NCBI RefSeq assembly: GCF_027563465.1
Contig: NZ_JAPFQA010000007.1
Coordinates: 186,001-250,000, forward strand
Direction: 5' to 3'
DNA: 64,000 nucleotides
Source: Mesorhizobium qingshengii
Lineage (GTDB): Bacteria > Pseudomonadota > Alphaproteobacteria > Rhizobiales > Rhizobiaceae
Shown here: positions 41,214 to 49,411 of the stretch, one piece after another
Layout of the letters: every line of letters starts with the position of its first letter
Numbering within the stretch: the first letter of the stretch is position 1
The notes under the pieces: generated by a model
Databases searched by the model: none
Told to the model about the DNA's origin: nothing
Seen by the model: only the letters and a program-made list of their open reading frames with translations
Program-made: the position numbers and the translations under genes

Positions 41214-42086
41214 ATGACCCAGACGCGGCTTCATTTCATCACCGGAAAGATCGAGGCAGACCTCATTTTCGCGGCGTTCGAGGCGGCGTTCGAGGACGAA
41301 GGCCTGCCGATCGCCGTGCTCGAGGTCGATGAGGACCAGGACATCCACGAAGTGTCGCTCTATGCCGATGGCGATGTCGACGCGGTCGAGGCGCGGGTGA
41401 AGGACATTCTTGCCAGCCTCGCGCTGTCCAGGCCGGTCGAACGTGAGGCCCTGCCCGACATCGACTGGGTGGCGCGCTCGCTGGAAGGGTTGAAGCCGGT
41501 GCGCGCGGGGCGCTTCTTCGTTCACGGCGCGCATGACCGCAGAAAGCGCCACAGCGGCGAACTCGCCATCGAGATCGAGGCCGGCCTTGCCTTCGGCACC
41601 GGCCACCACGGCACCACCGCCGGCTGCCTGGAAATGCTGGAAAGGGTTGTGCGGCGCGAACATCCGCGCAATGCGCTCGATCTCGGCACCGGCAGCGCGG
41701 TGCTGGCCATTGCCGTCGCCAAGCTTGCGCATATTCCGGTGCTGGCGACCGACATCGATCCGGTGGCGGTGAGGGTCGCCGCCGCCAATGCGCGGCTCAA
41801 TCACGTCAAGGCGCTGGTCGAAACGGTGACCGCGCCGGGCTTTCATCACCCGATCTTCGGCAAGCGCGCGCCTTTCGATCTCATCGTCGCCAACATATTG
41901 GCGCGGCCGCTGATGCGGCTTGCGCCGCAAATGGCTGATCACATCGCGCTTGGCGGCTCGATCGTGCTGTCAGGCATCCTCGAACGCCAGCGCGATGCCG
42001 TCGTCTCGGCCTATGTCGGCCAGAACTTCCGCCACGTGCGCACCTTGCACCGCGAAGGCTGGGTGACAATCCATCTCAAGCATTGA
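41214..42086 (+). CDS. prmA: Ribosomal protein L11 methyltransferase
   Basis: The 290-residue protein ends in the PrmA methyltransferase domain: EIEAGLAFGTGHHGTTAGCL, NALDLGTGSAVLAIAVAKL (AdoMet site), ATDIDPVAVRVAAANARLN, FDLIVANILARPL and LGGSIVLSGILERQ. The N-terminal third is the substrate-recognition region. It trimethylates L11 in the cytoplasm. The ATG at 41214 is the first codon after the intergenic repeat; an overlapping longer frame is an artefact. Confidence 0.92.
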   Translation: MTQTRLHFITGKIEADLIFAAFEAAFEDEGLPIAVLEVDEDQDIHEVSLYADGDVDAVEARVKDILASLALSRPVEREALPDIDWVARSLEGLKPVRAGRFFVHGAHDRRKRHSGELAIEIEAGLAFGTGHHGTTAGCLEMLERVVRREHPRNALDLGTGSAVLAIAVAKLAHIPVLATDIDPVAVRVAAANARLNHVKALVETVTAPGFHHPIFGKRAPFDLIVANILARPLMRLAPQMADHIALGGSIVLSGILERQRDAVVSAYVGQNFRHVRTLHREGWVTIHLKH

Positions 42087-42126
42087 GACCGGCAAGGCAG
42101 TTGCCGGTCCTCGATGGCTGCAATTC

Positions 42127-45100
42127 CTAGAATTTCACGCCCAGATTGGCCTTGAAGCCATTGTCGAAGGCATCCGGCCCGAACTGTCCGGCATAGGACA
42201 GGCCAAGCGTGGCATTCTGCGCCAGCTGCACGTCGAAGCCGGCTTCGACCAGCATCGCATCCCTTGAGATCGGCACGCCGGCAATGGTGAAGTCGCCGCC
42301 GCCGGCGAAGGCGAAGGTCGACAGCGGCGTCACGTCACCGAAGGCATGGCGCCAGCCGAACATGCCGCGCGCGGTCGCCGTCACGCCGCCGACAGTGACG
42401 TCGGTCGACGCCCTGACGCCGAGCGTGGTGAAGGTCGCATCCGTGGTCGTGCTGCCGCTGGTCAGCGCCGCGGCGCCGCCGCTCTCCGTGAAACCATCGG
42501 TGTGCAGATTGACATAGGCGAGATTGGCGAACGGCTCGAAGGCAAATGGTCCGGCATCGGTCTTGTAGGCCAGTTCGCCGAAAGCCTGCGCGGTCGCGGC
42601 GTCGTAGTCGGCCGACAGACTGTCGGTGAAGCCTTGCAAAGCGACCGACCGCGATGTCGAGATCCGATGCCAGGTGTAGGCGGCGCCGGTGCGCAACGCG
42701 ACAGCGCCCCAATTGGTCCCGCCATAGAGGCCGAGATGATAATTGTCGCTGTCGCCCGACGAGCGCCCGTCGTCCGCATTGAAGCTGGTGCGGCTGTAGC
42801 CGCCGACCACGCCGACCCGCCAGGCGCCGGCCAGGCCGTCGGCGCCCATCAGCAGCCCGCCGGTGGAACGGTCGAAGGCCGCCGCATTGCCGTCGCTGTC
42901 GGTACCGCCCCAGGAGCCAAATCCCTGCGCCCAGACGGCGAAGCGATCCGTGTCGGCGACCACGGGCTGAACGCCCTCCTCGCCATAGGCCATGACCGGC
43001 AGCGACGCAGTCTTGCCGCTGTCGCCGAAGGCGCCACGCAGGCGAGCCGTCACCGCATCCTGCAGGAAGTGGCTGTCCTGGAGGAGCATGCCCTTGGCCG
43101 AGGCATGGATTTCGCCCGAAAGCTGATCGAAAGCGGCTTGCGCCGCCGCGTCGCTCGGCAAGGCAAGCACCGCGCTGACCAAGGCACTGCCGGCGGCGCT
43201 GTCCAGCCCTTGACCGGTGGCGATCTGGTTCGGCGTCAGGCCGGCCGAGCCGAAGGTCTTTGTCTGGGTGACGTCGACATAAGCATGCGTTGCATCGGAT
43301 GTGGTGCTCAGGCTGGCAAAGGCGGAGACCTGCGGATCGCCCACCAGGGTGAAGGTGCCGGTGACGCTGCTGGCCACCAGCACGGTGTAACGGGTGCCCG
43401 CCACCAGGCCACCCAGCCCAATGTTGGTGACCGTCAAGCCGGCACCGTTGTCGATGGTCGCCGCACCGGACGCGTCGATCAGATCCGAAAGACCAGCCGA
43501 ATTGAGTTCCACCGCATAAGTCGAGCCGGACTCGAACTTGGCGGTGCCGTTGACAGCCAGCGTGCCGATCGCGTCGTTGCCGGGCGCGACCGTGCCGGAA
43601 GCATCGAGCGAGCCAACCGTGCCGCCGCCGGCGAGCGTGGCGCCACTGTCGACCGAAACCGCCGAACCGGCCAGCGAGCCCGAGACCAGCAAGGTGCCGG
43701 CCTTCACCTCTGTCGCGCCGGACAAGGTGCTCGAACCCGACAGCTCGAACGTTCCCGTTCCGTCCTTGATCAACCCGCCGGTACCGGTGATGCCGCCCGA
43801 AAAGACCGTCGAGCCATTGTTGCCTCCGGTCGTCAGCTTGCCTGTTCCGCCATCAACCGTTCCCGCGCCGGCTAGTGAACCGATCACCTGGCTGAAATTG
43901 TTGAGGGCCAGCGTGGCGCCACTGTCGACCGTGTAGGCGCTGTTCGCGCTGAAGATGTTGGTAGCGCCCGCTTTCAACGTGCCCTGGGCAACGTCGGTGG
44001 CCGTGGCATAGGTGTTATTGCCAGCGAAACCGTCCACCGTCAGCGTTCCGGCTCCTGTCTTGGTGAACGTCCCGCTTGGCGTGTCATTGTCACCCATGCT
44101 GGCGGTCGTGCTGACGTCGAACCCGTTCGTGTCGATAGTGCCGCCAGCAGCGCCAAACAGGATCGAAACATTGGCAAGGGTGAGGTTTGCACCCGCCTGC
44201 AACGTGCCGCTATCCAGCGTGATCGGACCCGAGCCCAAGGCATGATCGGCCGTAACCCGGATCGTTCCCTCCTCGATCCTGGCGCCCGAGCTGAAACTGT
44301 TGCTGTTGTTGGTCAGCACAAGCGTGCCCGCCCCGGTCTTGACGATCGTGGACGGATCGCTGAACTCGGAAATCTGACCGGCGTACGTTCCGGTTGCCCC
44401 CGAGGCGACATTGATATTCTGGCTGAGATCGATGGTCAGGTTGTTGTTGATCGTGACGCCATCCTGGAGGTCGATCACGGTTCCGCTGAAAGCGGCGAGC
44501 GAGCCGGTTCCAAGGGCGTCATTGTTGCCAAGGCTGAGCGTGCCGCCATAAAGATTAGTGCCGCCCGCATAGGTGTTTGCCCCATTCAAGGTAAGCAAGC
44601 CATCGCCATTCTTGGTCAGGCCGCCCGCGCCCGAGATCACACCATCCGCCGTAAAATGAGCACCGGCATCAACCGTGAAAACGGTGTCGGAGATGAGATT
44701 GAAGCTGGCGCCGGCGTCCAGATCGGGAATGAGATTGTTGGTTTGCACGTTGATCGCGGCCTGCCCGGAGGCCTCGAAATTCAAAACACCGTTTGTAAAC
44801 CGGTAGCCGCCGGAGGTGCTCGTGGCATTCAAGTTCAACGTGCCTACCGTGTAGGGCCCTCCTGACAGGTCAACGCCATAGCCGAGCCCCTGGTCCGGCG
44901 CATCATGGTCGAAGTTCGCGACCGCATCGACACCGTTGGGAACCGTTGCGGGAGTCCAGTTCGCAGCCGTACCCCAGTTGCCGCTGCCGTGAACGAAATC
45001 TGCAGCCGAGGCGACACCAGACACAATCGGCGTCATGGCTACCGCGACGAGCCCGGCCGTCAGCAAAGCCGGGAGCGATGTCGACGCGAACAGCGAGCAT

Positions 45101-45156
45101 GCAGGCCGCGCGTTCCCCTCGCCTTCGGCGCGCGCCGTGAAAACCAAATGTCGCAT
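42127..45156 (-). CDS. Autotransporter with PATR-type passenger and outer-membrane barrel
   Basis: The 1009-residue protein has an extended signal peptide (hydrophobic LPALLTAGLVAVAM, cleavage near ASA/ADF), a beta-helical passenger of about 650 residues with autotransporter-associated repeats (GAGGLTKNGDGLLTLNGANT, GTLSLGNNDALGTGSLAAF, GAGTLTVDGFAGNN), and a C-terminal 12-strand barrel from about residue 730 (FAVWAQGFGSWG ... ending ANLGVKF with the terminal Phe). It is a type Va secreted or surface protein, probably an adhesin or biofilm factor. GGGGGAT precedes the ATG. No protease triad is evident. Confidence 0.92.
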   Translation of the reverse strand: MRHLVFTARAEGEGNARPACSLFASTSLPALLTAGLVAVAMTPIVSGVASAADFVHGSGNWGTAANWTPATVPNGVDAVANFDHDAPDQGLGYGVDLSGGPYTVGTLNLNATSTSGGYRFTNGVLNFEASGQAAINVQTNNLIPDLDAGASFNLISDTVFTVDAGAHFTADGVISGAGGLTKNGDGLLTLNGANTYAGGTNLYGGTLSLGNNDALGTGSLAAFSGTVIDLQDGVTINNNLTIDLSQNINVASGATGTYAGQISEFSDPSTIVKTGAGTLVLTNNSNSFSSGARIEEGTIRVTADHALGSGPITLDSGTLQAGANLTLANVSILFGAAGGTIDTNGFDVSTTASMGDNDTPSGTFTKTGAGTLTVDGFAGNNTYATATDVAQGTLKAGATNIFSANSAYTVDSGATLALNNFSQVIGSLAGAGTVDGGTGKLTTGGNNGSTVFSGGITGTGGLIKDGTGTFELSGSSTLSGATEVKAGTLLVSGSLAGSAVSVDSGATLAGGGTVGSLDASGTVAPGNDAIGTLAVNGTAKFESGSTYAVELNSAGLSDLIDASGAATIDNGAGLTVTNIGLGGLVAGTRYTVLVASSVTGTFTLVGDPQVSAFASLSTTSDATHAYVDVTQTKTFGSAGLTPNQIATGQGLDSAAGSALVSAVLALPSDAAAQAAFDQLSGEIHASAKGMLLQDSHFLQDAVTARLRGAFGDSGKTASLPVMAYGEEGVQPVVADTDRFAVWAQGFGSWGGTDSDGNAAAFDRSTGGLLMGADGLAGAWRVGVVGGYSRTSFNADDGRSSGDSDNYHLGLYGGTNWGAVALRTGAAYTWHRISTSRSVALQGFTDSLSADYDAATAQAFGELAYKTDAGPFAFEPFANLAYVNLHTDGFTESGGAAALTSGSTTTDATFTTLGVRASTDVTVGGVTATARGMFGWRHAFGDVTPLSTFAFAGGGDFTIAGVPISRDAMLVEAGFDVQLAQNATLGLSYAGQFGPDAFDNGFKANLGVKF

Positions 45157-45505
45157 GCAAATCCCCCGACCAGCCATCCAGTGACTGGATCGACCCTTGA
45201 GCCCGTCGCGACGCTACGAGACACGTCGCCAGGAGACAAGGCCGCAAAGACTCCGGAACCAGGCAGCCCAGGAGTCGGAAAGAATTTGGATCAGATCCGT
45301 TGCGAATTTGCATCATGAATAGTTGGCCACGTCACATGTCGAAAGCAAAAGGCACGGCTTTTGCCGATCGCCTTTTTGCGCCGCGGCTGGACCAAGCGCG
45401 CTTGGTTGTCAGCCATGCGGCGCCGTAGCAGTTTGCGCCGGCTGGAAATCGATTCCGCTTTCCAGGGTCATACGCTACGGTCGCGCGAGTACAAGGAGGC
45501 CCACC
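45157..45505. promoter_or_regulatory. Divergent control region, autotransporter/aminopeptidase
   Basis: The 349 bases between the two divergent starts hold no supportable gene: a 30-codon frame from the ATG at 45334 lacks a ribosome site. A short palindrome, GGATCAGATCC, is the only regular feature noticed. Promoters for both genes must lie here but cannot be placed with confidence. Confidence 0.35.
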
Positions 45506-47350
45506 ATGTTCCAAACCTTCGATTCCGCCGGCGACCCGGCAGTCGGCAAGCCGCGCGTGGCGCTGCTGCGCCAATGGCTGGCGGCCAACGGGCTGGATGG
45601 CTTCATCGTGCCGCGCGCCGACGAGCACCAAGGGGAATACGTCGCCGACCGTTCGGCGCGGCTGAAATGGCTGACCGGCTTCAGCGGCTCGGCCGGTGTC
45701 GCCATCGTTCTGCGCGACCGCGCCTTCGTCTTCGTCGACGGGCGCTACACGCTGCAGGTGCGAGGCGAAGTCGATCTCGATATCTTTTCGATCGAAAGCC
45801 TGGTCGACAACCCGCCGGCTGTCTGGCTCCCGGATAACATCGGCAAAGGTGCGCGGCTCGGCTTCGATCCCTGGCTGCACACCCTCAGCGAAGTCAAGGC
45901 GTTGCAGGCCTCGGCCGACAAGTCCGGCGCGGTGCTGGTGCCACTCGAGAAGAACCCGATCGACATCATCTGGAAGGATCAGCCCGCCGCACCCGTGACC
46001 CCGGTCGAGCTTCACCCGATCGGCTTTGCCGGCGAACTCGCCAAGGACAAGCTGGCGCGGCTGGCAACGGCGATCGGCAAGGACGGCGCCACCCATGCGG
46101 TGCTCACCGACCCCTCCTCCATCGCCTGGGCTTTCAACATCCGTGGCGGCGACGTGCCGCACACGCCGCTGGCGCTTGGCTTCGCCATCCTTGCCGCCGA
46201 CGGATCGCACCAGCTTTTCATGGATCGGCGCAAGTTCTCGCGCCAGGTCGCGGCCTACCTCACCCAGCTCGCCGATCTGCACGAGCCCGGCGAATTCGAA
46301 GCGGCGATCGTGGCTCTCGCCAAGGGTGGCGCGAAAATCGCGCTCGACCCTGTGCTGGCCGCCGACAGGCTGCGCATGCTGGTCGAGGACAATGGCGGCG
46401 CCGTGATTGCCGCACCCGATCCCGCCCGCATCCCGCGCGCCACCAAGAATCAGGCCGAGATCAACGGTTCCCGCGCCGCGCATCGCCGCGACGGCGCCGC
46501 GGTGGCGAAGCTGTTGTGCTGGCTGGAACGCCAGGAACCGGGCTCGCTTGATGAGATCGCGGTCGTCACCAGGCTGGAAGAGAGCCGCCGGCAGACCGGC
46601 GAGGAAACGCAGATGCCGCTGCGCGACGTCTCCTTCGACACCATTTCCGGCGCCGGTCCGAACGGCGCCATCATGCATTACCGCGTGTCGCGCGCCACGA
46701 GCCGCAAGCTGCAGGCCGGCGAGCTGTTCCTGCTCGATTCCGGCGCGCAGTATCAGGACGGCACCACCGACATCACCCGCACCGTGCCGATCGGCCAGCC
46801 GACCGAGGAGATGCGCGAGCGCTTCACGCTGGTGCTGAAAGGCATGATCGGCATTTCCACGCTGCGCTTCCCCGCCGGCACGCGCGGTTCGGAAATCGAT
46901 GCCGTCGCGCGGATGGCGCTTTGGAAGCACGGCTGCGACTTCGCTCACGGCACCGGCCATGGCGTCGGTTCCTACCTAGCCGTGCATGAAGGCCCGCAGC
47001 GCATCGCTCGCACCGGAACCGAAAAGCTGCTTGAGGGCATGATGCTGTCCAACGAGCCGGGCTACTACAAGGAGGGCGCTTACGGCATCCGCATCGAGAA
47101 CCTGATCCTGGTGACGCCAACTCAACAGATCGAAGACGGCGACATCGCCATGCACGGCTTCGAGACGCTGACGCTGGCGCCGATCGACACCCGCCTGGTG
47201 CGGTCAGACCTGCTGACGCGCGACGAACTGCAATGGCTCGACGCATACCATGCGCGCGTGCTGACCGAGATCGGGCCGATGCTCGACGGCGAAACACTGG
47301 CCTGGCTGGAGAAGGCGACCGCGCCGCTGCCGCACGACGCGAAGATTTGA
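45506..47350 (+). CDS. Xaa-Pro aminopeptidase (aminopeptidase P, three-domain type)
   Basis: The 614-residue protein has two N-terminal creatinase-like domains (LRQWLAANGLDGFIVPRADE, TGFSGSAGVAIVL) and a C-terminal pita-bread metallopeptidase. Metal ligands are visible in LLDSGAQYQDGTTDITRT (two Asp), GTGHGVGSYLAVHEGP (His), SNEPGYYKEGAYGIRIEN (two Glu). Length matches the eukaryote-like long form that releases N-terminal residues ahead of proline. AAGGAGG lies seven bases before the ATG. Confidence 0.93.
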   Translation: MFQTFDSAGDPAVGKPRVALLRQWLAANGLDGFIVPRADEHQGEYVADRSARLKWLTGFSGSAGVAIVLRDRAFVFVDGRYTLQVRGEVDLDIFSIESLVDNPPAVWLPDNIGKGARLGFDPWLHTLSEVKALQASADKSGAVLVPLEKNPIDIIWKDQPAAPVTPVELHPIGFAGELAKDKLARLATAIGKDGATHAVLTDPSSIAWAFNIRGGDVPHTPLALGFAILAADGSHQLFMDRRKFSRQVAAYLTQLADLHEPGEFEAAIVALAKGGAKIALDPVLAADRLRMLVEDNGGAVIAAPDPARIPRATKNQAEINGSRAAHRRDGAAVAKLLCWLERQEPGSLDEIAVVTRLEESRRQTGEETQMPLRDVSFDTISGAGPNGAIMHYRVSRATSRKLQAGELFLLDSGAQYQDGTTDITRTVPIGQPTEEMRERFTLVLKGMIGISTLRFPAGTRGSEIDAVARMALWKHGCDFAHGTGHGVGSYLAVHEGPQRIARTGTEKLLEGMMLSNEPGYYKEGAYGIRIENLILVTPTQQIEDGDIAMHGFETLTLAPIDTRLVRSDLLTRDELQWLDAYHARVLTEIGPMLDGETLAWLEKATAPLPHDAKI

Positions 47351-47380
47351 GGTGGCCGATATTCAGCTTGGAAGACTGCT

Positions 47381-47437
47381 GCGCCGCCCCTCATCCGCCT
47401 GCCGGCACCTTCTCCCCGTATAGTGGCGGGGAGAAGG
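47381..47437. repeat. Intergenic repeat, CTTCTCCCCG family, copy A
   Basis: The 57-base element runs from GCGCCGCCCCTCATCCG to a hairpin made of CTTCTCCCCG and CGGGGAGAAG. An inverted copy lies 60 bases away. A partial match to its first half (CCGCCCCTCATCCGGCTGCCGG) occurs at about 10508-10530. Confidence 0.8.
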
Positions 47438-47497
47438 GAGCTGCCTTGGTGCTTTTTCTGCAGCGTTGACGATTGGCGAAATCGGGAATGAGGGCGT

Positions 47498-47554
47498 CCT
47501 TCTCCCCGTCACTATACGGGGAGAAGTGCCCGGCAGGGCGATGAGGGGCAGCGC
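47498..47554. repeat. Intergenic repeat, CTTCTCCCCG family, copy B (inverted)
   Basis: This is the reverse complement of copy A with few changes, ending ATGAGGGGCAGCGC. The two copies face each other in the gap between the convergent aminopeptidase and azlD genes, so their transcripts could pair into a long stem. Confidence 0.8.
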
Positions 47555-47584
47555 CAACGGTCCAAACCGATCGCGCCTGGAAGA

Positions 47585-47881
47585 TCACCCCACAAATTGC
47601 CGCGCGATGATCAGCACCGCCGCACCGGCCAGGAACATGGACATCAGCCCGCCGCGCAGCGAAACAACGGCAGTGACCACCAGCGCCGCCCATTCCGCCG
47701 GCCCGGCATTCAAAAGCTCCGGCGCCACCAGCGTCGTCAGCACCGCCGCCGGCACGGCGTTGAGGCCCGCCTCGACGCGCGGATGGATGTTGTCGAAGCG
47801 CGAGATGACCAGATGCCCGCCGATGCGCGTGAGATAGGTCGCGACCGCGCCGGCAATGATGATCCAGAATGTCGCGCTCAT
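47585..47881 (-). CDS. azlD: AzlD-family branched-chain amino-acid exporter subunit
   Basis: The 98-residue protein has about three to four hydrophobic segments, starting IIIAGAVATYLTRIGGHLVI, then GLNAVPAAVLTTLVAPELL and SLRGGLMSMFLAGAAVLIIA. The YLTRxxG and VPAAVLTTL stretches mark AzlD. It overlaps the upstream azlC by ATGA. Together AzlC and AzlD export branched-chain amino acids or analogues. Confidence 0.9.
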   Translation of the reverse strand: MSATFWIIIAGAVATYLTRIGGHLVISRFDNIHPRVEAGLNAVPAAVLTTLVAPELLNAGPAEWAALVVTAVVSLRGGLMSMFLAGAAVLIIARQFVG

Positions 47882-48606
47882 GGCCGTGCCTTCACGCCGC
47901 TATGGTGGGGAGGCAGGATGACGGCAAGCAGCACACCGGCAATCGCGCCGATCGAGACGTGCCAGGGCGAGCCCACCGTCTTGTAGGCGATGATGGAGGC
48001 GGCGGCACTGGCGACGACCACCGGCAGCCACAGCGGCCGCTTGCGGAAGCCCATCACGAGGCCAAGAAAATAGATCGGCAGCAGGAAATCGATACCCAGC
48101 GCATGCGTGTCGGGAATGAGCTTGCCGAACACCGCCCCGAGCGCGCTTTCGATCACCCAGAACACATAGACCGGCAGGCCAAGCCCCAGATACCAGGCGA
48201 AGCCGACCGTCCGGCCGGACGCCGCCCTCGCCTCGGCCACCGCGTATTGCGGATCGGTGAGGATGAAATAGCCAAGCGCCTGCTGGATGACAGGCCAGTG
48301 CGCGATGCGCCGGCCGATGCCGGCGGAATAGAGCACATGGCGGAAGTTGACGGCAAAGATCGACAGCACGATCAGCCACGGCGCGACATGCTGGCCGAAC
48401 AGCTGGATGCCGACCATCTGGCTGGCGCCGCCAAAAACCAGCGCGCTCATCAGAAAGGCCTCGAGCACGGAAAATCCGTTGTCGACGGCAAGCGCCCCGA
48501 ACAGCACCGCGAACGGCGCCGAAGCCACGACAACAGGCATCGAGAGCCGCACGCCCTGCCAGAAATCGCTCTTCGCGCGGCTTTCGGAAATTGCTTCTGC
48601 GGACAT
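47878..48606 (-). CDS. azlC: AzlC-family branched-chain amino-acid exporter subunit
   Basis: The 242-residue membrane protein has about seven hydrophobic segments and the AzlC signatures FWQGVRLSMPVVVASAPFAV, LFGALAVDNGFSVLEAFLMS, FGGASQMVGIQLFG and VNFRHVLYSAG. The ATG at 48606 is chosen because GGGAG lies just upstream; a GTG two codons earlier is possible. Its stop overlaps the azlD start, so the subunits are made together. Confidence 0.9.
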   Translation of the reverse strand: MSAEAISESRAKSDFWQGVRLSMPVVVASAPFAVLFGALAVDNGFSVLEAFLMSALVFGGASQMVGIQLFGQHVAPWLIVLSIFAVNFRHVLYSAGIGRRIAHWPVIQQALGYFILTDPQYAVAEARAASGRTVGFAWYLGLGLPVYVFWVIESALGAVFGKLIPDTHALGIDFLLPIYFLGLVMGFRKRPLWLPVVVASAAASIIAYKTVGSPWHVSIGAIAGVLLAVILPPHHSGVKARP

Positions 48607-48718
48607 GGCCACTCCCTGGGCAAGGGCCTGATGTAGGAAGCACCGCCGCCCTTGTCACACGAATTCGCTTGAGCCAAACGATCAGCGGAAATGATCGTCA
48701 CAGCGCCCTGTCGAATGG

Positions 48719-49411
48719 CTAGCCCGCAAGGGCTCTGCCCTCGATCGCCCTGCCCCAGTCGAGCAACGGCCTGGCGCGCAAGGTAAAATCGACGAGTTCA
48801 TCGACCAGTGCCGGACCATGGATTCCAGCCGGATCGATTGCGTGCCGAACGACAAAATGCCGATTGCGAATGGCGGCGACAAGACCCGCGTCGGTGACAT
48901 GCTCGAAGCCGCGCGGCGTGCGCTTCATGCAGCCTTCGGTGTCGAGTTCGAGCCCGTTTTTCTTCAACGCCTTCACCATGGCGCGAAACTTGTCGGGCTG
49001 CGTCGCGATGGCCCTGCGCATCGCCAACAGCAGTACGGCCCCCGGCTGCCACCAGGCGACGCCGGCAAAGCAACCTTCAAGCCCGATATGGGCGTAAAAC
49101 ACGCCCTGCTCCATCTTGGTGCCGTCGGGCGAAAGGATCGCCGACAAATGCCTGTTGTACGGCCGCTTGTCCTTGGCGAAGCGCACGTCGCGGTTGATCC
49201 GGAACAGCGACTTCTTGCGGTCGCCGCGCAGGCCGAGCCCCGCTGCCGCGAAACGCTCCGTCAGCGTTTCGACCAGATCGCCAAACGGCTCGCGCAATTC
49301 CCTTTCGAACAGGTCGCGATTTTCCAGGAACCACTCCCTGCTCTGGTGGAAATCGAGCGCCTTCAGGAACGGAATGGCCTTTTGGCCGAACCCTTTGAAT
49401 GCACCTTCCAT
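48719..49411 (-). CDS. DUF2461 (TIGR02453) family protein
   Basis: The 230-residue protein begins FKGFGQKAIPFLKALDFHQS and has REWFLENRDLFERELREPFG, RDVRFAKDKRPYNRHLSAIL and FYAHIGLEGCFAGVAWWQPG, the conserved core of DUF2461. The family is widespread; its function is unknown. The ATG overlaps the ligA stop by one base (TGATG), so it is translationally coupled to DNA ligase, hinting at a DNA-linked role; that is inference. Confidence 0.9.
   Translation of the reverse strand: MEGAFKGFGQKAIPFLKALDFHQSREWFLENRDLFERELREPFGDLVETLTERFAAAGLGLRGDRKKSLFRINRDVRFAKDKRPYNRHLSAILSPDGTKMEQGVFYAHIGLEGCFAGVAWWQPGAVLLLAMRRAIATQPDKFRAMVKALKKNGLELDTEGCMKRTPRGFEHVTDAGLVAAIRNRHFVVRHAIDPAGIHGPALVDELVDFTLRARPLLDWGRAIEGRALAG

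Noticed and set aside
45334..45429. 30-codon frame between the autotransporter and aminopeptidase genes
   Set aside because: It has no ribosome site, no recognisable sequence and lies in a divergent promoter region.
47381..47554. Paired inverted repeats as ends of an insertion sequence
   Set aside because: Only 60 bases with no transposase lie between them, and single copies of the same repeat occur elsewhere, so they are ordinary intergenic repeats.
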